64,000 bases of DNA from Dactylis glomerata (lineage: Eukaryota; Streptophyta; Magnoliopsida; Poales; Poaceae), in NCBI GenBank assembly GCA_007115705.1, contig QXEO01000553.1, forward strand, positions 11,120,910-11,184,909. The letters are read 5' to 3'. The position numbers and the translations under genes were made by a program. Under the pieces are notes generated by a model that did no database searches, had not been told where the DNA came from, and saw only the letters and a program-made list of their open reading frames with translations. Positions 57,191-64,000 of the stretch are shown here, piece after piece (positions within the stretch are counted from its first letter, which is position 1; every line of letters starts with the position of its first letter).

Positions 57191-59850
57191 GCACATAGAG
57201 ATGAGGGATCCGTGAGCATACGCCAACATTGCCTACCCAGCATTGCCTGATTGAATAATTCAAGATCACGAAATCCCAATCCACCCATAGACTTAGGTGA
57301 AGAGAGCCAGCTCCAAGAACGCCAGTGCATTTTACTTTTACCATCTTTGAAGCCCCACCACTGATTAGCTATTGCTTTCCTCATCATGTCACATGTGGCC
57401 ACTGGCAACTCAAAGCAATTCATCACTTACGTCGGGATCGCTTGGATGACTGCTTTCAGCATTATCTCATTACCCTTCCTCCAGAGGGGTCGATCCGACA
57501 ACCCATTAATCCATCTCCACATCCGATCAAATAGGTATCTGAACGTGACAATAGGAGAACGGCCAATTTGGGTAGACATACCGAGATAGGAGTCTTGAAG
57601 AGATTCATTATGAACACCCAGCTTTTGTTTGACCTCATTCTTAATCCCCTCCTGGCAGCCATTTCCAAAGAATATTGTGGACTTGTCTAGATTAATTTTT
57701 TGACCTGATCCATCATAATATATCTCCAAAGTCCGGTGCAATGCCTCAACGCTTCTCTTATCACTTCGAGCAAACAAAATACTGTCGTCTGCAAACAGTA
57801 GATGTGATATAGAAGGACCAAGTCGACCATTTTTAATGCCTTGTAGTTCACCTTGGACCTCCTGTTTTTGCAGTAGACACGATAGAGCTTCAGTACATAG
57901 AAGGAAAAGATAGGGACTGATAGGGTCACCCTGACGAATACCCCTTGTGGGCACCACTGGTTCAGTTAGTTCACCATTTACCCGAACTGCATACCTTGCC
58001 GATGTAACACATCTCATCACCGAGTCAATCCAACTTTCTGTGAACCCCAATTTGGCAAGGCAGCCTCTCAAGTAATTCCACTCTACACGATCATAAGCTT
58101 TCATCATATCAATTTTGAGAGCGAAATAAGGCCTCTTCGCTCGTTGTTGTCTGATGGTATGTAAGCACTCAAAAGCAATCAGTGCATTGTCGGTAATGAG
58201 CCTACCGGGGACAAAGGCACTTTGATTTTCAGAAACAACGTCAGGCAAAATAGCTTCAAATGGTTGGCCAACACCTTTGAAGCAATTTTGTACAATACAT
58301 TACAGAGACTGATGGGGCGGAAATTTTTCAGAACCTGAGGGTTTGTAGTCTTCGGAATAAGGACAACAACCGAATCACAAAAACCATCAGGTATGGGATC
58401 CCCTGACAAGAAACTCCGTACTGCGTTGCAAATCTCGGTCTTGAGAAAGTCCCAGTGGGTTTGATAAAAAAGTGCAGGAAAACCATCTGGCCCCGGTGCC
58501 TTAGTAGGACCCCTCTGAAACAAAGCCACTTTGATGTCCTCAACAGAATATGGTAAACTCAAAGATTCATTCATTTCAGCCGTCACCTTCTGAGGAATGG
58601 CCTCGAGGACAGTATCAACTGATGGACAATTTTCGGAAGTGAACAGATGCTCATAGAAGTTATGTACCATACCCTTGATCTCTGCTGGCTCATCACACAA
58701 AGATCCGTCCATCCTCTCTAGGCGAGTGATACGGTTTGCACGTTTGCGTGCAGTCGCCTGCGCATGGAAGAACGCCGTGTTCCTGCTAGTCAACTCTCGA
58801 GCGCTAACGAGCCATCACCCTCCTCCCGCTCAAAGAGTTCACATAAATCCTTCTCTGCCGTCCGGATCTCAGTCTCCTCACCCGATGAATAACGAAGATG
58901 TTTCAGTTTGTGTTCTAGCTTCTTTATTTTCTTCTGTATGGCTCCAAAGGACTCACGGCTCCATTTTTTTAGAGACAACCCAACCTACGTAGGTTGTCAC
59001 AAGTGGATTGCAAGGAAGATGAACCATCCCTGCCCTCCATCCAAGACCGCTCCATTACCTCTCTATAGTCTGGCGCTCTCAGCCATGCCGCTTCAAAACG
59101 GAACATCTGCTGAACTGGTTGTTGCCTCGGCGCATCGTCCAAACTAGTGAGAGTCACAGAGATAGCCAGATGATCAGACGTGGTGGTGATAACATTCTCC
59201 ACCCAGAACCCATCAAATAGTTCCATAAGAGCAGCGTTAGCCACCGCCCGATCCAGTCTAACCAACACAAGATCTTCCCCTCTCTGTCTATTGCTCCATG
59301 TGAACCGGGGCCCGGTAAAACCGAGATCAACAAGTCCACACTCTTCAATACAGTCCCTAAACATAGACATTTGAGCTTCCGATCGGTCACTAGAACCAAG
59401 GTGTTCATCTCCATAGAGAACTTCATTAAAGTCACCGCAGCAAATCCACGGACCAGTCCACTGAGCATGAATACGTCGCAAGAGAGTCCAGAATTCGTGC
59501 CGTAACTCCCTTTTGGGTTCTCCATAGACAAAAGTTGCTCGCCATGGTGTACTGTTCTCCTTTGTCACGACAACGTCAATGCAGTGTGAATTAAAGCCCT
59601 TCAAGGAGACGGAGTACGGCTGCAACCAAAACAGGGCTAGACCACCACTAAGCCCAACTGAACTGACAGCAAAACTGCCTGTTTAGCCCAAAGACCACAT
59701 AAAATTCTGCACCCTCGAGTCCTTCATCTTCATTTCACTCAAGAAGAGGAAGGTAGGTCAGAAGAACCTCACTAACCAGTGAAGTTCGCCAACTGTCGAG
59801 TCCAACCCAAGCCCCCTCAACAGTTCCAGCACAAGAGATTCATTGCGTTT
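57191..59850 (-). pseudogene. LINE (L1-type) ORF2: endonuclease and reverse transcriptase, broken
   Basis: Read from right to left. The start region is near 59850 (MNLLCWNC, the usual LINE endonuclease opening). The endonuclease is at 59625-58969, with CCGDFNEVLYGDEHLG, FTGPRFTWSN and TTTSDHLAISVTL. A linker follows, then RT at 58793-57427 with KAPGPDGFPALFYQ, NFRPISLCNVLYKI, ALKIDMMKAYDRVEWNYL, GIRQGDPISPYLF and the catalytic LLFADDSILFA. The post-RT part is 57426-57191 (WWGFKDGKSKMHWRSW, GGLGFRDLELFN). Several frameshifts and stops separate these pieces. The protein continues beyond B at 32832. In life it nicks DNA and copies its own RNA onto it. It is the oldest layer of the right stack and inactive. 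Confidence 0.95.
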
Positions 59851-60011
59851 GGCAGGGCTGCTCCGCAGCCGCTGCCTGATCCGAGTTTCGGCCGCTTCAT
59901 TTTCTGCCCAATATTGTCCCTACGCCTCCCCCACCGAGCCATTCGTTAGTACATGTACACCAGGTGACAGGCTGGTAGAAGATGCGTTATTTAAGAAGGC
60001 TTCATCCCATA
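59851..60011 (-). other. Sequence 5' of LINE ORF2
   Basis: A minus-strand frame runs through this stretch and continues at 63105-63201 when the K composite and one CCATA are removed (EIHCWIW then DEAFLNNASS). It may be the end of LINE ORF1 or host sequence. It is not recognised. Confidence 0.4.
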
Positions 60012-61571
60012 TGTTGGGATTCGCCCACAGATCGATCACATGAAGCTAAACAAATATACGCGGAGACAAAATTTATCGCCAAGCGTGCGTATCGCACGCT
60101 CTAAATTGTTTCTCTTTATTTCTTCTTTTCTTCCGGTGTTGCTTCGCGTTACAAGCTTAGGTATAAACGCATATAAATATGCAAAACCAACCGACCTAAT
60201 ACCTCGTGATGTAAACCTAGTACTACTCGGACCCTACACGCTGCCAAACAAGCTTTCCTATTTGACTCCTAACCCGACACATACCTACACGTACATGATT
60301 GTTACTTTCCAAGTAACTACCCTACGTTTTTTTTCGAAATGGAGTAACTACCCTACGTGTCCTAGTGGAATACAATCTCTAATCAAGATTAGTGCTAACA
60401 ATCTCTCCCTAATTTTGATTGTTGGTCTTCTGTGCTTCTCTGATCTTGACTCCTTGTAGATCTGCATCTTGTCTAGGTCTCGCTCCACGACAAGTTTAGT
60501 TGGCTCTCCCCAATTTTAACTTGGCGAATTTACGGAACAAATCAAGCATGATCCGGACTACCCAGCTATGCTAGCAACCGTGGAACACACCGTCCACCCT
60601 AGCGCAATACATGCCGACTACCTCGTGGACTACACCATCCACTCCAGCCTCATGTAGAGATAGGTCCTCATTGAAGAGACTCCCCTTCACTGGTTTACCG
60701 CCCCCTCATACTTGAACTTGATCCTCTCGTCGAGACACATAGACGACCTGATCGAAGCACGCTTATAGCATCTTCGTCCATGGTGATAACTCCATGGACA
60801 GTCCCTCAACCTTCACTTGCTTCAGCTGCAACGGATCCTCACAAAGACAAGCACTTGGACACAACGACGACTCGCGGACACGACGCCGACTCAACGTGCT
60901 AACTTGCACGCCCATGACTCCTTGACTCATACTCTCTCGGACAATGATCTTCATGAGACTTCCGGCACCGCACCTCGGCACCACCTCTCCCATCAGCGAT
61001 CATCCATCACCGGCTTACTGACGACAATGCCCTGTCGCCCCTTCCATGTTGCTCCATTGAACACGATCACCTATCGCCTTGCGGACGACGGCGTACTCGC
61101 CATCTTCACCCGGTCGCTCCGCCGACCGACAATCGCCCGCCCCGAGGCGCTAGTAGGGTCGCCTCCCCGGGGCAAGCGTAGCTTCAAATCTTCGACCTCG
61201 CTCTGATACCAATTGTTGGGATTCGCCCACAGATCGATCACATGAAGCTAAACAAATATACGCGGAGACAAAATTTATCGCCAAGCGTGCGTATCGCACG
61301 CTCTAAATTGTTTCTCTTTATTTCTTCTTTTCTTCCGGTGTTGCTTCGCGTTACAAGCTTAGGTATAAACGCACATAAATATGCAAAACCAACCGACCTA
61401 ATACCTCGTGATGTAAACCTAGTACTACTCGGACCCTACACGCTGCCAAACAAGCTTTCCTATTTGACTCCTAACCCGACACATACCTACACGTACATGA
61501 TTGTTACTTTCCAAGTAACTACCCTATGTGTCCTACTGGAATACAATCTCTAATCAAGATTAGTGCTAACA
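60012..61571 (-). mobile_element. K1: TRIM-like non-autonomous copia element
   Basis: LTRs are 60012-60400 and 61212-61571, differing by about three substitutions and one 31-base duplication-insertion. The internal region 60401-61211 is 811 bases. The primer site (minus TGGTATCAGAGC) is at 61199-61210, and the polypurine tract (minus TTAGGGAGAGAT) at 60401-60412. The internal ORFs (such as 60817-61206) are GC-rich, with no recognisable domain. Total length is 1.56 kb, in the range of terminal-repeat retrotransposons in miniature. Confidence 0.85.
60312..60357. repeat. 15-bp direct repeat around a 16-base poly-T insert
   Basis: AGTAACTACCCTACG occurs at 60312-60326 and 60343-60357, enclosing TTTTTTTTCGAAATGG. 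The partner LTR has only one copy and no insert (near 61512-61526). Confidence 0.9.
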
Positions 61572-61573
61572 AT

Positions 61574-63099
61574 TGATAGAAATAATAATCTTGTGTTAGT
61601 TAGTCCTAGTCGGTTGTCTAGTACTAGTTCAATTAGGAGTCTTCTAGTTAATTAGGAAGGTTCATGTTAACTAGGAAGCTCCTAGCCGTGTCAGCTTGAA
61701 CGTGGAGTTCAAGTCGGTTTAGGCAAGTCTTCATGTAGTATAGTACGTGAAGCTAGTAGGTTGAGTTTGAGTAGTACTCGGCAGATGTTCAATGTCGGTA
61801 CGTTTATCGAGCCGGCTCAGGCTATGGACCTTGTGTGTGTATATATACACACCCAGGTCACGAAAGTTGTAACACGGTGGGAGAAAACAAGAAATAAAGA
61901 AAAAGTTTAGAGCGTGCGATATGCACGCTTGGCGATAAAAAATAGTCTCTGCGTGTGTTCGTTTAGCTTCATGTGATTGATCTGTGGGCAAATTCCAACA
62001 ATTGGTATCAGAGCGAGGTCGAAGATTTGAAGCTACGCTTGCCCCGGGGAGGCGACCCTACTAGCGCCTCGGGGTGAGCGATCGTCGGTCGGCGGAGCGA
62101 CCGGGTGAAGATGGCGAGTACGCCGTCGCCCGCAAGGCAACGGGTGATCGTGTTCGGTGGAGCAACATGGAGGGAGCGACAGGGCGTTGTCGTCGGCAAG
62201 GCGGTGGACGAGGATGATCGTTGATGGGAGAGGTGGTGCCGAGGTGTGGTGCCGAGAGTCTCATGAAGATCGTCGTCCGGGAGAGTATGTGTCAAGCAGT
62301 CATGGACGTGCAAGTTCGCACGTCGAGTCAGCGTCGAGTCCATGAGTCGTCGTTGTGTCTAAGTGCTTGTCTCTGTGACGGTGCATTGCAGTTGAAGCGT
62401 GGTCGTCTACGTGTCTCGACGAGAGGATCAAGTTCAAGTTTGAAGAGGGTGGTAAACCAGTGTACTGCGCTAGGGTGGACGGTTGTGTTCCACGGTTGCT
62501 AGCATGACTGGGTAGTCTGAATCATGCTTGATTTGTTCCGTAAATTCGCCAAGTCAAAATTGGGGAGAGCCAACTAAACTTGTCGTGGAGCGAGACCTAG
62601 ACAAGATGCAGATCTGCAAGAAGCCAAGATCAAAGAAGCATGAAAGACACCGAGTCAAGATTAGAGAGAGATTGTTAGAAATAATAATCTTGTGTTAGTT
62701 AGTCCTAGTCGGTTGTCTAGTACTAGTTCAATTAGGAGTCTTCTAGTTAATTAGGAAGGTTCATGTTAACTAGGAAGCTCCTAGCCGTGTCAGCTTGAAC
62801 GTGGAGTTCAAGTCGGTTTAGGCAAGTCTTCATGTAGTATAGTACGTGAAGCTAGTAGGTTGAGTTTGAGTAGTACTCGGCAGATGTTCAATGTCGGTAC
62901 GTTTATCGAGCCGGCTCAGGCTATGGACCTTGTGTGTGTATATATACACACTCAGGTCACGAAAGTTGTAACACGGTGGGAGAAAACAAGAAATAAAGAA
63001 AAAGTTTAGAGCGTGCGATATGCACGCTTGGCGATAAAAAATAGTCTCTGCGTGTGTTCGTTTAGCTTCATATGATTGATCTGTGTGCAAATTCCAACA
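61574..63099 (+). mobile_element. K2: TRIM-like non-autonomous copia element
   Basis: LTRs are 61574-62000 and 62673-63099, both 427 bases, with about four differences. The primer site is 62002-62014 (TTGGTATCAGAGC) and the polypurine tract 62661-62672 (TTAGAGAGAGAT). Internal sequence 62001-62672 is homologous to that of K1. Its R-U5 end matches K1, but the U3 is a different sequence. LTR TATA lies in the palindrome GTGTGTATATATACACAC (61836-61853, 62935-62952). Confidence 0.88.
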
Positions 63100-63104
63100 C
63101 CATA

Positions 63105-63201
63105 TCCAGCAATGGATTTCACGGGAGCTAGGATCAATCCCCCACAGGGATACATGTTTATGGAGGTAACGGATGAGCAAGGCTGCAGGCCATCCACTCA
63201 C
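63105..63201 (-). other. Continuation of the sequence 5' of the LINE
   Basis: A minus-strand open segment (MSGWPAALLIRYLHKHVS...) continues into 60011 once the K composite is removed. No family is recognised. It may mark the 5' end of the LINE insertion near 63201. Confidence 0.35.
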
Positions 63202-64000
63202 ATATCCTCTCTCTACCTAATCTCCTATCCTTAAGCCCTTGCCTTTCCTCCCTCATATCACGCAGGTATTACCGCATCTGAAATTTTGAATGATTTGATC
63301 TCTCCAATGGTTTCTTATTTATAGGTGGATAGTTTCTCCCGATCTAGGTCTCTTCTTGAAGCAACATCTTGGCACATTGTACTGGTTTACTCATCTCTTT
63401 TGCCATTCTAGGACGGCTGCAAGTTTTCATGGAGGATTCACATGGTTACATGCTAATCAAATCTATTGCAGCATTTGTGGACAAATTCCGCAGGGCATAT
63501 TCTGTTGCTATATATACATAGACGAAGGGAAGTATACAATACATATATCAACATGTATTTTTCATATTTCTTTATGGTCAGATACGATGTAATCTGAATT
63601 TCTGAAGGCCTGGGCACTGGTTCCATCAACTAATAGTATCTGCCTATTAATCCCCTTGGACACTATCACTTCGTTTGAATACTGTCTGTTATTTCTGTGG
63701 TTGGCGATATATTCTATCAAAGCTTTGGTTACCAAGTTTATTTAGTTCTCGGCTTTAGAGATTTAGAATAAGAGATATTCCCGGTTGAGCAATCCAGTGA
63801 CGTGGTTGGTACTGAAGAACTGAATTGTTCTGCTGCATCTTTATTCAGTTCTTCCGCATACGTACGAATTAACTCGGCTACACAGCACATATATATACTT
63901 CAGGCATAATTATGTTTTCATAGTACATGTGTCTTAAGTATCTCAGTTTTCCTGGTTGTTTCAAAGTAAAATAGGTTCTGTTCATTCGCAGACCTGAATA
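63202..64000. other. Possible low-copy sequence, no gene recognised
   Basis: This AT-rich stretch matches nothing else in the window. There are pyrimidine-rich tracts ending in AG (for example before 63265, 63413 and 63992) and only short frames. It could be UTR or intron of a neighbouring gene to the right, but nothing here proves it. Confidence 0.3.

Larger units (their letters stand above)
60012..63099. mobile_element. K composite: two small copia-type elements joined head to head, one target duplication
   Basis: K1 (60012-61571, minus) and K2 (61574-63099, plus) face away from each other, with 5' LTRs in contact through two bases (AT, 61572-61573). The outer ends are the U5 termini (TGTTGG...CCAACA), flanked by CCATA at 60007-60011 and 63100-63104. 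No CCATA lies at the inner joint. Both have tRNA-Met primer sites and similar GC-rich internal regions without pol. Confidence 0.85.

Noticed and set aside
60817..61206. Coding gene in K1 interior, with counterpart 62008-62502 in K2
   Set aside because: Frames differ between the two homologous interiors and sit on different strands; no domain is visible.
60012..63099. Foldback or MITE-type DNA transposon explained by the inverted arrangement of K1 and K2
   Set aside because: Each half has its own two LTRs, a tRNA primer site and a polypurine tract, which defines two retrotransposons; the 5-bp duplication also fits retroviral-type integration.
61572..63104. K2 as a separate later insertion beside K1
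   Set aside because: It would need its own 5-bp duplication on both sides; the left flank (ACAAT) and right flank (CCATA) differ. It remains possible only if the left duplication was later shortened to AT.
63202..64000. Exons of a host gene
   Set aside because: AG-ending pyrimidine tracts are present, but no frame or splice pair encodes anything recognisable.

Overview
This window comes from a large, repeat-rich plant genome. It is almost certainly a pooid grass (Triticeae/Poeae), because every long stretch is an LTR retrotransposon or LINE of types characteristic of those genomes. These include LTRs opening TGATACGTCTCC with tRNA-Asp primer sites, an Angela/Barbara-like copia leader, a TAT-lineage gypsy with an antisense ORF, and a copia gag flanked by LTRs carrying the GTCGCCTAGAGGGGGG motif. 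No intact host gene, tRNA, rRNA or CRISPR array was recognised. Only about the last 800 bases look like possible low-copy sequence. Element letters used below are mine.

The window is two nested stacks joined by a truncation junction near 32053. Left stack (1-32053): the base is an Athila-like gypsy element J (21925-28522; gag, protease-like, ATHILA ORF1-like, no RT or integrase). A Tekay-like chromovirus I (17968-21924) lies against J's LTR. F (2110-17967, a non-autonomous gypsy-type element) sits in I. F is in turn interrupted by element H (228-2109, itself cut by a copia LTR at 1-227) and by G (3447-13860, a young gag-only copia with 5-bp target duplication AAGTT). D (28523-32053) lies in J's 3' LTR and is broken off at its 5' half.

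Right stack (32054-63201): a minus-strand L1-type LINE is interrupted by TAT-type gypsy B (32833-57185, TSD CCCTC). B contains Angela-like copia L (about 35950-53181). L's LTR contains A (39477-53159, TSD CCTCT). A's 5' LTR contains E (46405-53032, TSD GCGAC). That is five layers. Further right, 60012-63099 holds two small non-autonomous copia elements, K1 and K2, joined head to head at their U3 ends and flanked by one shared 5-bp duplication (CCATA).

The most unusual items are: (1) the K1/K2 inverted composite, whose 2-nt joint equals the unprocessed U3 end of both elements; (2) the A/F and E/D families, which share a U3 and 3' non-coding body but carry different LTR 3' ends, primer sites and ORFs, as if modules had been exchanged; (3) a 3' non-coding block shared between the ORF-poor elements A/F and the gag-carrying element J; (4) a young gag-only copia with a repeated motif array just upstream of its LTR TATA box; and (5) B's antisense ORF, with two probable introns that are multiples of three and stop-free. 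All of this rests on reading the sequence by eye; family names are from memory and no database was searched.
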